A stretch of 64,000 bases of DNA from Novosphingobium silvae (GTDB lineage Bacteria; Pseudomonadota; Alphaproteobacteria; Sphingomonadales; Sphingomonadaceae). The notes below the pieces were generated by a model that did not search any database, was not told the origin of the DNA, and was given only the letters and a program-made list of their open reading frames with translations. Made by a program: the position numbers and the translations under genes. Below, piece by piece: positions 40,780 through 51,344 of this stretch; within the stretch, counting starts at the first letter, position 1, and each line of letters opens with the position of its first letter. The stretch spans positions 213,292 to 277,291 of the forward strand of contig NZ_WVTD01000005.1 in assembly GCF_009856825.1 (NCBI RefSeq), given 5' to 3'.

Positions 40780-41016
40780 TCACTCCACTTCGATCCACCC
40801 CAGAACGGTGCCCACTTCGTAGGTCTCGCCAGTAGCCGCCGTGATCTTCAGCGTGCCCGAGGCGGGGGCCTCGACCTCGTTTGTGGACTTGTCGGCTTCG
40901 AGCGAGAACAGCGGCTGCCCTTCCGTCACCTTGTCTCCGTCTTTTGCGAGCCACTCGGCAATCTGGCCCTCCTGCATGGAGAAGCCGATCTTGGGGAGCA
41001 GGATTTCAACGGCCAT
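40780..41016 (-). CDS. free-standing biotinyl/lipoyl-attachment domain protein
   Basis: About 78 residues, essentially one lipoyl/biotinyl hammerhead domain. It begins MAVEILLPKIGFSMQEG and has the modified-lysine hairpin FSLEADKSTNEVEAPASG (Lys43). The two-turn spacing resembles 2-oxoacid dehydrogenase E2 lipoyl domains more than biotin carriers, which usually have MKM. No E2, carboxylase or glycine-cleavage gene is adjacent. ATG 41016 follows GAGGA by about eleven bases. The partner enzyme is unknown. Confidence 0.8.
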   Translation of the reverse strand: MAVEILLPKIGFSMQEGQIAEWLAKDGDKVTEGQPLFSLEADKSTNEVEAPASGTLKITAATGETYEVGTVLGWIEVE

Positions 41017-41079
41017 GAATATGGTGTCCTCAAGGTAAAGGGGCTCGCGGCAGTCACCTGAGCACGCGGCCACGATCAC

Positions 41080-41558
41080 CTGATGAATAGCGCCGCATTC
41101 AAAGCGGGCAAGCGCGCCTTACTGTATAAAGCCGCAATCACCGTGTAGGCGATACTGCCGCAGCATACAGCGCGTGACGAGGACTGAAGCGCAAACGCAG
41201 CTTTCCAAGAGAAACGGTGGCGCGAGTGCGCAACGCGATCACGACAGACATAAGCTTCAGGAAGTTTGGCGCCGCTCCGCGCCGCCAATTGCGGAACACG
41301 GCACGGAGCGACGCGTGCGACCCCGAAGGGCTGCCGCGACGGGCTTGGAGAGGAGAATCCCTGCCCTGATCTGCCTTGACGGCGACCACTGCGCGACAAA
41401 ACCGGGCTAACACTCGTGCAAACGATTGTGAACTGTCCTTTCAGCTTATGGATCGTTCCGGGTCAGTTTAGGAGGCAAACGTCAATCATGCCTCCATGCT
41501 TGACCGCGCGGATCTATGCGCCTCAAGAAATCTCGACTTCAGCGACCATGGAACCAGC
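41080..41558. other. gene-poor stretch
   Basis: About 480 bases hold no gene that I can support on either strand. Short readings of 78-107 codons exist but show no domain, no good ribosome site and atypical composition, and they overlap one another. Toward its right end an AGGAGG (41470-41475) precedes a 24-codon reading that overlaps the CitE-like gene. Confidence 0.5.
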
Positions 41559-41562
41559 ATGA
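41488..41562 (+). CDS. possible 24-codon leader peptide of the CitE-like gene
   Basis: An ATG at 41488, twelve bases after AGGAGG, opens 24 codons (MPPCLTARIYAPQEISTS, then ATMEPA). The TGA stop overlaps the ATG of the CitE-like gene as ATGA. The pattern suggests translational coupling, but the spacing is long and the peptide has no recognisable feature. An in-frame extension of the CitE-like protein from ATG 41496 is the alternative. Confidence 0.3.
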   Translation: MPPCLTARIYAPQEISTSATMEPA

Positions 41563-42443
41563 CCCGCCCACAAGCCAGTGCCGAACAGCCTCGCCGCAGC
41601 GCTCTTTACCTCCCGGCGTCGAACCCCAAGGCCATTGCCAAGACGCGCACCCTTCCTTGCGACATCGTTATCCTCGACCTTGAGGATGCCGTTGCGCCCG
41701 AGATGAAGGAGGAGGCCCGCCGGGCAGCGGTGGCGGCACTAGAGGAAGGAGGCTTCGGCGGCCGCGAAGTCGCGATACGGGTCAACGGCCTCGACACTCC
41801 GTGGGGATCGGACGATCTTGCGGCGATCGCCACATCCCGCGCCGATGCAGTGCTCGTCCCCAAGGTCGACGGACCTTCCGACATCGCCCGCTACGAGGCT
41901 GCCCTGCGCGAAGCGCCCTCCTCGCTCCAGCTTTGGGCCATGATCGAGACTTGCGCGAGCGTCTTCGCGCTGGAGTCGATTGCAGCCATGGCGAAGACCG
42001 GCCGCCTCTCACTATGGATCATGGGAACGAACGATCTGGCGAAGGAAATGCGCGCGCAACTGACACCCGAGCGCACCCCTTTCCTGCCCTTCCTCTCCAT
42101 GGCCGTGGCCGCCGCCCGGGCTCATGGGCTTACCGTACTCGATGGCGTGTGCAACGAATTCCGCGATTTGGACGTCTTCACCGCGGAGGCGCGGCAAGGC
42201 CTCCTTTTCGGCTTCGACGGGAAAAGCCTGATCCATCCGTCGCAGATAGAGCCCTGCAACGCGGTGTTTTCGCCGGGTGAACACGAACTGGCGTGGGCCC
42301 GCGGCGTGATAGAGGCCTTTGCCTTGCCGGAGAACCGCCAGAAGGGCGTCATCCGGGTGGACGGCAAGATGACCGAGATCCTGCATCTGGAGCAGGCGCG
42401 AAGGCTTGTGGCCGTGGCGGAGCAGATCGCGGCTCGTGACTGA
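41559..42443 (+). CDS. HpcH/HpaI aldolase or CitE-like CoA-ester lyase
   Basis: About 294 residues, CitE/malyl-CoA lyase family barrel. The start MTRPQASAEQPRRSALYLPA is followed by CDIVILDLEDAVAPEMKEEA, AIRVNGLDTPWG, VPKVDGPSDI, and GFDGKSLIHPSQIEPCNAVF. Metal ligand residues expected of the family (Glu in LDLEDAV, Asp/Glu region in WAMIET) are present. It would cleave or form a 3-hydroxyacyl-CoA. The exact substrate, such as citramalyl- or malyl-CoA, cannot be assigned. It is convergent with an M28 peptidase gene. Confidence 0.85.
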   Translation: MTRPQASAEQPRRSALYLPASNPKAIAKTRTLPCDIVILDLEDAVAPEMKEEARRAAVAALEEGGFGGREVAIRVNGLDTPWGSDDLAAIATSRADAVLVPKVDGPSDIARYEAALREAPSSLQLWAMIETCASVFALESIAAMAKTGRLSLWIMGTNDLAKEMRAQLTPERTPFLPFLSMAVAAARAHGLTVLDGVCNEFRDLDVFTAEARQGLLFGFDGKSLIHPSQIEPCNAVFSPGEHELAWARGVIEAFALPENRQKGVIRVDGKMTEILHLEQARRLVAVAEQIAARD

Positions 42444-42531
42444 TCCGGAAGCGTTGCTTTTCCGATTTTCCTGACCCGCCCGTCACCTGGATCCGGTTGA
42501 ACCTACCCGGCGGCGGACCGGGCTCTCTCGA

Positions 42532-43896
42532 TCAGTCCGCCCGCTGGACCTTGCCGATCGGAGCCGCTTCGTTCGCCACCACCTTCAGCACCGCCGCCCA
42601 GGCATCGACATTCTGCTGCAGCGCCGCCGGGTCGACCTTGTCGAGCGTATCGTCAGGGGTATGGTGGAGGTCGAAGTAATGCGTGCCGTCCTGCCCCAGA
42701 TCGATCACGGCAAGGTTCTGCGCCGCGATGATGGCCTCCACGTCCGCGCCGCCATCGGCCTTGCCTTCGTGAGGGACGATGCCCATCGGCCAGAGCGCCG
42801 CCCTTACCCTGTCGGCCAGCCCCTTATCCTGCGGCGCATGGCTGAAACGCACCTGCCAGACCTTGTCTGCCCCGAAGTCGCTTTCCATCGCAAGCGCGTG
42901 CGGCTCCGAACCATGCCGCTTGGCATAGTCGTCTCCGCCGCCGCCCGCGATGCCGGTTTCCTCGTTGCCTGACCACAGGACGCGGATGGTGCGCAAGGGT
43001 TGGCCGCCCTCCTGCGCCGCCAGCGCGGCCGCGGTGATGATCCCGCAGCCGGAGGCATCGTCCACTGCGCCGGTCGCGAGATCCCACGAATCCAGATGGC
43101 AGGCGAGCACGATGATCGGCAGCGACGGGTCACGGCCGGGAAGGTCGGCGATGACATTCCCCGAGGTGGCATCGGGGAACGGCTTTCCCATCAGCGTGAG
43201 GTCAATGGCGAGGGGCTGCCCTCGTGCGGCCGTACGCGCGATCAGGTCGGCGTCCGGGTTCGATACCGCACCGGCGGGGATGGGCTTTACGTCCTTGGCG
43301 AAGATGGTGACGCCCGTATGCGGATTGCGATGACTGTCCGTGCCCGCCGAACGGATGACGACACCCGCCGCTCCCTTGCGCGATGCGACGGTCGGCCCCT
43401 TGCGGCGCACGTCCCCGTATGGGCCGTAGCCCGACCCGTCCTGGGCCGCGCGCATGGCGTGATCGATGAAGGCAACCCTGCCCTTCAATGACCCCGCAGG
43501 CGCGGCCTCAAGAGCCGCAAGGGTGGGAAAATAGACGAGTTCCGCCTTGAGGCCACCCTTGGGTGTGGGCACCGAGAAGCCCAGCGCCGTGATCGCCAGA
43601 GGCTGCGGATAGGGCGCCGTCAGTTTTGCGCTTTCGGGGCCACGCTGCCAGCCGAGGGTCTTGAACTCCTCGACGCGCACATTTCTGAAGCCAAGTGCCG
43701 TCAGCTTCTGCGCTCCCCAGTCCCGCGCGCGATCTTCCGCCTGCGAACCCGCAGGACGAGGGCCGATTTCGGTGGTCAGGCCCTCCACGATTTCCCAGGC
43801 GACGCCCGTTCCCTGCACCGGAGCCGCTGCGGCGGGAAGCGATAGCGAAAGTGTCGAGGCACAGAGGACGGCGCGCAGAGCGGTGGGGATCTTCAT
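42532..43896 (-). CDS. secreted M28-family metallopeptidase with PA domain
   Basis: About 454 residues. A signal peptide (TALRAVLCASTLSLSLPAAA) is followed by an N-terminal helix region, a PA-like insert (about 130-230, with GRVAFIDHAM and KGAAGVVIRSAG), and the catalytic domain: LACHLDSWDLATGAVDDASG (His and Asp ligands), SGNEETGIAGG (Glu) and a final HTPDDTLDKVD (His). This matches M28 aminopeptidases or carboxypeptidases of the envelope. It has no operon partner. Confidence 0.88.
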   Translation of the reverse strand: MKIPTALRAVLCASTLSLSLPAAAAPVQGTGVAWEIVEGLTTEIGPRPAGSQAEDRARDWGAQKLTALGFRNVRVEEFKTLGWQRGPESAKLTAPYPQPLAITALGFSVPTPKGGLKAELVYFPTLAALEAAPAGSLKGRVAFIDHAMRAAQDGSGYGPYGDVRRKGPTVASRKGAAGVVIRSAGTDSHRNPHTGVTIFAKDVKPIPAGAVSNPDADLIARTAARGQPLAIDLTLMGKPFPDATSGNVIADLPGRDPSLPIIVLACHLDSWDLATGAVDDASGCGIITAAALAAQEGGQPLRTIRVLWSGNEETGIAGGGGDDYAKRHGSEPHALAMESDFGADKVWQVRFSHAPQDKGLADRVRAALWPMGIVPHEGKADGGADVEAIIAAQNLAVIDLGQDGTHYFDLHHTPDDTLDKVDPAALQQNVDAWAAVLKVVANEAAPIGKVQRAD

Positions 43897-44020
43897 ACCG
43901 CAGGTGCTAACGCCTCCATGCAGGGCTGCCAAGCGCCTGCGAGGACCCGCCGACCGCCATGTGGATAAGCCTGCGTGAGAGGCCTTGCCGCAGAGCGGCG
44001 GAGCGAACACACCTTCCCTC

Positions 44021-45052
44021 ATGCTTGCATCGCTCACCCGCGCCCAGGCCCTGATCGTGATCGCTGCGCTTGCGCTGCTGCTGGCGCTTTCGCTGATGAT
44101 ACGACCTGCGGACAGCGAAGGGGCGATTACCGGGGACGGTACATACTCCGATGTCCAGCTCTACAGGGATGTCGCTCATGCCGTGGCATCGGGAGAAGGC
44201 TACTACCCGGCGGCAACCCGCCTGCATCGCATGCACGGCTTCCCTACTCGGCCCTTCATCACCGTGCGGCTTCCCACGCTCGCCTGGATCGAAGCTGGCC
44301 TTGGCTGGCGAGCTACCCACATGCTGCTCCTCACCCTGCTTGGCGCGGCCGCGCTGGCGTGGTTCTCCATGCTGCGGCCCCTCGCCGGCCAGGCCGAGCG
44401 CTTTGGCGCATCGCTCCTCGTGGTTGCCGGCGGCGCCATGGCCGCGAGCGACGAACTCGTCGTGACGCATGAACTGTGGGCCGGCGTTCTCGTGGCGCTT
44501 GCCCTCGCCATGACCGTCCGCGGCAACCTCTCCGCAGGCCTGGCAAGCGCCGCGTGCGCATTGGCGGTCCGCGAGCTTGCGGTCCTCTTCGTTCTGGTGG
44601 CGGGAGCTTCTGCCCTACACAAGCGCCAGTACCGGGCAGCTTTTTGCTGGGCGGGCCTGCTGGCCGGATACACGGTGGTGCTTTATCTGCATTGGCGTGC
44701 AGTAGCGCCGCTGTCCCTGCCGGGAGATGCGCTCTCGCAAGGCTGGAGCGGGATGCGCGGACCCGCCGCTCCATTACGCGACATCGCTGAGGTCACTCTC
44801 ATCAACCTCGCTCCGCAACCCTTGTCATACTGCCTGGTAATGCTTGCCCTGGCGGGCTTCCTGTCGGCGCCGCCGTCAGTTGCACGCATGGCCATTCCTT
44901 ACCTTGCGCTCGTCGCCGCCCTGCTCGCGGTCTTCGCACGCCCTGTGAACTTCTACTGGGCCATCCTTGCCACGCCGACCGTGATGGCAGGGCTTGCCTT
45001 CCTGCCTCGTCTAGCGGGTGACCTAGTGCGAGGACTGCGCCGGCGGGCCTGA
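44021..45052 (+). CDS. polytopic membrane protein, possibly GT-C glycosyltransferase-like
   Basis: About 343 residues with nine or ten hydrophobic segments. Near residues 50-90 an extracytoplasmic loop reads YSDVQLYRDVAHAVASGEGY and RLHRMHGFPTRPFITVRLPT, resembling the first loop of GT-C transferases that use lipid-linked sugars, with an acidic residue (Asp) at its start. No full GT39 motif can be confirmed. The start ATG 44021 (LASLTRAQ) is uncertain, since no ribosome site is close. Gene neighbours give no hint. Confidence 0.6.
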   Translation: MLASLTRAQALIVIAALALLLALSLMIRPADSEGAITGDGTYSDVQLYRDVAHAVASGEGYYPAATRLHRMHGFPTRPFITVRLPTLAWIEAGLGWRATHMLLLTLLGAAALAWFSMLRPLAGQAERFGASLLVVAGGAMAASDELVVTHELWAGVLVALALAMTVRGNLSAGLASAACALAVRELAVLFVLVAGASALHKRQYRAAFCWAGLLAGYTVVLYLHWRAVAPLSLPGDALSQGWSGMRGPAAPLRDIAEVTLINLAPQPLSYCLVMLALAGFLSAPPSVARMAIPYLALVAALLAVFARPVNFYWAILATPTVMAGLAFLPRLAGDLVRGLRRRA

Positions 45053-45155
45053 CTTGATACCGGCCCGCCCCGGCCCATCTTGCGACGACATGCCCGGGCC
45101 TGTAAGGGCCGGTACCAAGACTTTCCCTATCGCCATATCCATTCAAAGGACGCCC

Positions 45156-46835
<1,680 letters not shown>

Positions 46836-46861
46836 TCCCGGCGCCGAGCCAGGCCTGATCA

Positions 46862-46895
46862 CAAGCCGCTGTCCCGTCTCCGGGGCAGCGGCTTG
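46862..46895 (+). terminator. intrinsic terminator of ettA
   Basis: CAAGCCGCTGTCCCG pairs with CGGGGCAGCGGCTTG (15 pairs, one wobble) around TCTC, followed by TTCATTTA. It starts 27 bases after the ettA stop. Confidence 0.85.
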
Positions 46896-47027
46896 TTCAT
46901 TTATGGTCGAACGAAAATGAACGGCGAGCGCTTTGACGGTTCAGTAAAGCGACAGCGCGTATCATTTACATCGGGGTTACGAAGAGCCGTGATCGCCGTC
47001 CGGCAAACTCGATTGGAGACCGGAACA

Positions 47028-47981
47028 ATGGCCGTAACGAACAAGAAGAAGTCTGTCTGGTTGAAGGTCGGGGCGATCGCCTTGCTTGCGACCAGCCTCT
47101 CCACCCCCGCTCTCGCCTAGTCCCGATCTGAAGGCGGCAGGGTGGAACGCTCGTCGCCGTCACGGTCGCAGTCGCCCCGGATGGATCGCGGCCCGCAGGC
47201 AAGGCCGCAGCGCCCGGCGCCCGCAGCCCGGCCGAACGATGCCGGGGCTCGCAACTGGCAGCGGAGCGAATCGCGTCCTCGCCCCACCCGCGCGACGCCG
47301 GAACGATCGCAGACGCGTCCCGAGGTGCGCCGGGAGCCAAGGGCGAATGAAATCCGGCGCGGCCTGCCCGGCTGGGCCGGGGGCACTCGCAGCGGCGAAC
47401 CTATCAGCCCGAACGGGAACGCTCGTCCGAACCCGAGTGACCGCAGTGCCTGGCAGCGCGGCACGGAGCGCCGCAACGACGATCGCCGCAACGACGATCG
47501 CCGATGGGATAACGACCGCCGAGACAACGATGGCCGGTGGCGCGACAACGATCGCCGTGACAACAACGACCGATGGCGTGACAACGACAGGCGGGACAAT
47601 GATCGCTGGCGTGACAACGATCGCCGCTACGGCAACGAACGCTGGCGCGGGAACGACAATCGCGGACGTGACTGGGATCGTACCTCATGGCGCCGCGATT
47701 CCCGTTACGACTGGCAACGTTACCGTGACCGCAACCGCTCGACCTATCGCATCGGGCGCTATTACGCCCCTTACCAGGGCTACTCCTACCGGCGGATAGG
47801 CCTCGGCTTTTCGCTGGGTTCAATGTTCTACGGAAACCGGTACTGGATCAACGATCCGTGGCAGTATCGACTGCCCCAGACTTATGGTGCTTACCGCTGG
47901 ATCCGCTACTACGACGATGTCCTGCTCGTCGACACCTACTCCGGCCAGGTGGTGGATGTGATCTACGACTTCTTCTGGTAA
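47028..47981 (+). pseudogene. RcnB-like exported protein interrupted by an amber codon after the signal peptide
   Basis: From ATG 47028 (GGAG nine bases upstream) a 30-residue signal peptide, MAVTNKKKSVWLKVGAIALL then ATSLSTPALA, is followed in the same frame by TAG (47118-47120, codon 31), and then by about 286 codons of a typical RcnB-family mature protein without another stop. The mature part has an Arg/Pro/Ser-rich region, Arg-Asp-Asn-Trp repeats and a C-terminal RcnB domain (YYAPYQGYSYRRIGLGFSLG, then VDTYSGQVVDVIYDFFW). One C-to-T change of a CAG would give this stop. It may be a nonsense mutation, a readthrough site or an assembly error. A restart at GTG 47142 would lack export. Confidence 0.8.
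47470..47664 (+). repeat. degenerate repeats encoding Arg/Asp/Asn/Trp-rich segment
   Basis: Imperfect tandem units built on CGACAACGATCGC encode RRNDDRR, RDNDRR, RWRDNDRR and similar. They lie inside the RcnB-like frame and are protein-level low complexity, not a mobile or CRISPR repeat. Confidence 0.75.
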
Positions 47982-48003
47982 CGGTTTGGGAAAGAAAAAA
48001 CAT

Positions 48004-48038
48004 AAAGGCCTTCCGGTTCTCTGAGGCGGGAGGCCTTT
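48004..48038 (+). terminator. hairpin downstream of the RcnB-like gene
   Basis: AAAGGCCTTCC pairs with GGGAGGCCTTT (11 pairs, one wobble) around a 13-base loop, 22 bases after the stop. A-rich sequence upstream and the terminal TTT suggest activity on both strands. Confidence 0.7.
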
Positions 48039-48106
48039 CACTTCACGGTGCCCTCAATTTACGTGGGGATTGATTTGCAGGTTGCGCCGAGTACTCTGTC
48101 GGCAGG

Positions 48107-48772
48107 ATGGCAAATCACCCCCACCCAGATCGCAAAGTGCTTGCCCGGACGGGGGCCGAGGTGCGCGATCGTCTGGCGGGAGACCCGGCGGTATGGCGCT
48201 TCCCCGAGGAGCGCGCGGAAGTTTACGTTGTCGACGACTTTCTTCCGGCATCCTCGTGCCGCTACCTCATGAGGCTGATCGATGACGTTGCGTGCCCCTC
48301 CTGCGTTATCGACGGGAAGGACTGGCCGGATTACCGCACCAGCTACTCAGGAGACCTCGACGTCCGCGACCGCTGCGTCAGTGACTTGGAAAGGCGGATT
48401 TCGGCTGTCACGGGGATTGCCTCCGAGCGGGGCGAGTGGGCGCAGGGCCAGCGTTACCGGCGCGGCGAGTTCTTCGGTGAGCATTGCGACTGGTTCGATA
48501 CCGCCTCGACGTACTGGCAGCATGAGCGGCGCTGCGGCGGGCAACGCAGTTGGACAGCGATGATCTACCTCAATGCCGTGGAGGAAGGCGGCACCACCGA
48601 GTTCACGCGGGTCACTCTCAGCGTGCCCCCTCGCGCGGGGGCCTTGCTGCTATGGAACAATGCCCTGCCTGATGGCACTCCCAACCCCTGGACGATGCAC
48701 GCGGCGCGGCCGGTGTTGCGCGGTGTCAAATACGTCGTCACCAAGTGGTTCCGGGCCCGGCCATGTCAGTAG
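48107..48772 (+). CDS. prolyl 4-hydroxylase-like 2-oxoglutarate/Fe(II) oxygenase
   Basis: 221 residues. The double-stranded beta-helix fold shows iron ligands His126 and Asp128 (FFGEHCDWFD) and His198 (PWTMHAARPV), and the 2-oxoglutarate-binding Lys208 (GVKYVVTKWFR). AMIYLNAVEEGGTTEF and GALLLWNNA are typical of the P4H family. No signal peptide is seen, so it is cytoplasmic. Bacterial relatives hydroxylate proline in proteins or peptides. No substrate gene can be pointed to here, and the gene stands alone. Confidence 0.87.
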   Translation: MANHPHPDRKVLARTGAEVRDRLAGDPAVWRFPEERAEVYVVDDFLPASSCRYLMRLIDDVACPSCVIDGKDWPDYRTSYSGDLDVRDRCVSDLERRISAVTGIASERGEWAQGQRYRRGEFFGEHCDWFDTASTYWQHERRCGGQRSWTAMIYLNAVEEGGTTEFTRVTLSVPPRAGALLLWNNALPDGTPNPWTMHAARPVLRGVKYVVTKWFRARPCQ

Positions 48773-48778
48773 TCGCGG

Positions 48779-49309
48779 TCAGCCATCCTGCCCGGTTCCG
48801 TTGCCGCCGCGACCGACAAGGTGCTCGAACAGATGATCCATCCTCTTGTGGAGGCGAATGATTTCCAGCTGCGTGCGCAGGTTTACCTCGTAGTCGTGAC
48901 GGGCAGCGATCCGGTCCTTGTCGGACTGCCGGTTCTGGCTCATCATGATCACCGGTGCCTGGATGGCCGCCAGTGTCGAAAGCATCAGGTTGAGGAAGAT
49001 GTAGGGGTAGGCATCGAAGGGATGTAGCCCGAGCGCCTTCAGGACCTCGCTGTTGATGAGCATCCAGCTGAGCAGGACAACGCCGAATCCGACGATGAAG
49101 GACCAGGAGCCGCCGACCGCCGCCACCTTGTCGGCGAGCCGGTCGGCGAAGGTGGCATTGAGCGCGGCCTCTTCCTGCGCGTCGAGGTCCATCACGGTGC
49201 CAGAGGCAATACGTTCCAGCACCCGCCGTTCCTCGGCATCGACGTCCGAGAGCTTTCGCCCGAGAAGCTCCTCGCAAAGCTCGGCCGCGGTCCGAGGCAG
49301 GCCATTCAT
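48779..49309 (-). CDS. DUF1003-family membrane protein
   Basis: 176 residues. A polar N-terminal domain is followed by two membrane segments (about 68-88 WSFIVGFGVVLLSWMLI, and 104-122 IFLNLMLSTLAAIQAPVIMM) and a charged helix, which is the DUF1003 layout with the conserved DAYPYIFLNLMLS and MMSQNRQ. It starts one base within the lysK stop (TGATG), so it is translated from the lysK message. The function is unknown. Confidence 0.88.
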   Translation of the reverse strand: MNGLPRTAAELCEELLGRKLSDVDAEERRVLERIASGTVMDLDAQEEAALNATFADRLADKVAAVGGSWSFIVGFGVVLLSWMLINSEVLKALGLHPFDAYPYIFLNLMLSTLAAIQAPVIMMSQNRQSDKDRIAARHDYEVNLRTQLEIIRLHKRMDHLFEHLVGRGGNGTGQDG

Positions 49310-50907
49310 CAGCTTTCCAGCGCCTCGGCAATTAACTTACGGGTTTCAGGCACGCCATAGAGCGCGATGAAGCTGCCCATCCGGGGCCCCTGCGGGCTGC
49401 CGAGCAAAGTCTCGTAGAGAGCCTTGAACCAGTCGCGCAGGGTCTCGAACCCGTACGCCTCGTTCTTGCCGATTTCGTAGACGATGTTCTGCAGTTCCTC
49501 GGCGGTGGGATCGGCCGCGAGTGTCGCAAGCTGATTGTCGAGGTCTTTGAGTGCCTTGGCTTCCGAAGGGGTAGGCGCGCGGCGCTGGAGCGTGGGCGCG
49601 ATAAAGTCGCGGTTTGTCGCCAGGGCTGCGCGCACCATATCCGCAAGCGCCGGATGAGCCTCGGGACTGGCGTCCGCCACGTAGTTCCCGAGATAAGACC
49701 AGACCTGCTCGGCCGTGGCATCCGCGCCCAGAACGCCGATCAGGTTAAGCAGCAGAGAAAAGGTGACCGGCACGGTATCGCCGGCGCCTGCATCTCCGCC
49801 GTTGGCGCGCAGCAGGTGCCACACAGGGTTGCCAAGCTGCTTGTCCAGCGCTTGGCCGGCAAGGTTGCCGTGGAACTGCCAGTATTCGTCCACAGCCTTC
49901 GGGATCACTCCCACATGCAGCTGCTTGGCGCTTTTCGGTTCGCGGAACAGGTAGAAGCCCAGGCTTTCCTCGGTCCCGTAGGTCAGCCACTGTTCGATGG
50001 TGAGGCCATTCCCCTTGGACTTCGAGATCTTCTCACCATTCTCGTCGAGAAACAGTTCATAGATCAGGCCTTCGGGTCGCCGTCCGCCAAGCACCTGCAC
50101 GATCTTGCCTGATTGGGTCACCGAATCCGTGAGGTCCTTGCCGCACATCTCGTAATCCACACCCAGCGCGTACCAGCGCATTGCCCAGTCGACCTTCCAC
50201 TGCAACTTGGACATCCCGCCAAATGCAGTCTGCTCGATGACGGTGCCGTCTTCATCGGTGAAGCGGATCATCCCGGTCGCCGGATCGAGAACCTCGACCG
50301 GCACCTGGAGCACTACGCCGCTCGTCGGCGAAACCGGGAGCACCGGCGAGTAGGTCTTGCGGCGTTCCTCCCGCAGCGTGGGCAGCATCACGTCCAGAAT
50401 CGCCTGATTGCATTCCAGCACCCGCGTCAGTGCCGCATCAAAACCGCCGGAGTTATAACGATCGCTCGCCGAGACGAACTCGTACTCGAACCCAAAACGA
50501 TCGAGGAATTCGCGCAGCATGGCATTGTTGTGATGAGCAAAGCTCTCGTGCGTGCCGAACGGATCAGGAATGCGGCTGAGCGGCTTGCCGAGGTTGGCGG
50601 AAAGCAGTTCGGCGTTGGGGATGTTGTCGGGCACCTTGCGAAGCCCGTCCATGTCGTCGGAGAAGGCCACCAGGCGAGTGGGCGCGCCGCCGGTCAGCGC
50701 CTCATAGGCGCGCCGGACGAGCGTGGTGCGCAAGACTTCCTGAAACGTGCCGATATGCGGCAGACCCGATGGGCCGTACCCGGTCTCGAACAGCACCGGC
50801 GCGCCGCCGGGTTTACCCTGCGGATAGCGCTTGAGCAGCTTCTGGGCCTCCCGGAAGGGCCAGGCCTTGGACACGCGTGCGGCTTCGATCAGGGCATTTT
50901 CAGTCAT
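49309..50907 (-). CDS. lysK: lysyl-tRNA synthetase, class I
   Basis: About 532 residues. The class I signatures are PSGLPHIGTFQE (HIGH equivalent) and NGEKISKSKGNGL (KMSKS equivalent). Class I LysRS replaces the class II enzyme in most alphaproteobacteria and archaea. The start is ATG 50907 (TENALIEAARVSKAWPF). A longer reading would cover intergenic DNA. It is cotranscribed with the DUF1003 gene downstream. Confidence 0.97.
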   Translation of the reverse strand: MTENALIEAARVSKAWPFREAQKLLKRYPQGKPGGAPVLFETGYGPSGLPHIGTFQEVLRTTLVRRAYEALTGGAPTRLVAFSDDMDGLRKVPDNIPNAELLSANLGKPLSRIPDPFGTHESFAHHNNAMLREFLDRFGFEYEFVSASDRYNSGGFDAALTRVLECNQAILDVMLPTLREERRKTYSPVLPVSPTSGVVLQVPVEVLDPATGMIRFTDEDGTVIEQTAFGGMSKLQWKVDWAMRWYALGVDYEMCGKDLTDSVTQSGKIVQVLGGRRPEGLIYELFLDENGEKISKSKGNGLTIEQWLTYGTEESLGFYLFREPKSAKQLHVGVIPKAVDEYWQFHGNLAGQALDKQLGNPVWHLLRANGGDAGAGDTVPVTFSLLLNLIGVLGADATAEQVWSYLGNYVADASPEAHPALADMVRAALATNRDFIAPTLQRRAPTPSEAKALKDLDNQLATLAADPTAEELQNIVYEIGKNEAYGFETLRDWFKALYETLLGSPQGPRMGSFIALYGVPETRKLIAEALES

Positions 50908-51053
50908 GGCGCGCTCTTTGGCGAAAAGCGCGATTCCCGCAAGTGTGGAGTGGCGCGCCGGTTCGCTTCGATGTTCGCACGAGCCCTGCCACGGCTGTTT
51001 GATCAATGTCGGAGAGGCGGGAGGCCAGGCGCGCCCGCTCCCCGCCTTTCCCA

Positions 51054-51344
51054 TCATTCTCGCCAGGTCCACTCGTACGCGAGAGGCGCCTCGCGGAAGG
51101 CGAAACGATCGATATGGCTGGCGACGACGTCGGTGAGACGCTCCAGGTCGGCACGGTCCTCTCCGCTTATGGCGATGGCAAGGCTCTCCGGCCCGGCCAC
51201 CATAGTCGCGACAGCATTGGGGAAAGTGACCGTTCCCGCGTCCCCCTCTACCTGCGTTTCCAGTTTGTGACTCCAGTGCTTGCACAACTGGCGCACGTAC
51301 TTCCCGCCGTTTTCGGTTTTCACCGTGGCTTCAATGGTGCTCAA
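51054..51344 (-). CDS. DUF2218-family protein
   Basis: 96 residues with the DUF2218 pattern: a start STIEATVKTENGGKYVRQLC, KHWSHKLETQ, the beta strand GTVTFPNAVA, and a C-terminal AFREAPLAYEWTW. The TTG start at 51344 overlaps the padR stop as TTGA and has AAGGA eight bases upstream, inside padR. The family is often encoded next to siderophore or regulator genes. The function is not known to me. Confidence 0.85.
   Translation of the reverse strand: MSTIEATVKTENGGKYVRQLCKHWSHKLETQVEGDAGTVTFPNAVATMVAGPESLAIAISGEDRADLERLTDVVASHIDRFAFREAPLAYEWTWRE

Noticed and set aside
41138..41413. Overlapping frames on both strands in the gene-poor stretch.
   Set aside because: No domain, no ribosome site, and unusual composition compared with neighbouring genes.
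46893..47120. A 75-codon protein ending in the signal peptide as a separate small gene.
   Set aside because: It ends exactly at a signal-cleavage site and the same frame continues as an RcnB-like protein, so an interrupted gene is the simpler reading.
47470..47664. Short direct repeats considered as a possible CRISPR array.
   Set aside because: Units are irregular, in frame and encode Arg/Asp-rich protein; there are no spacers.
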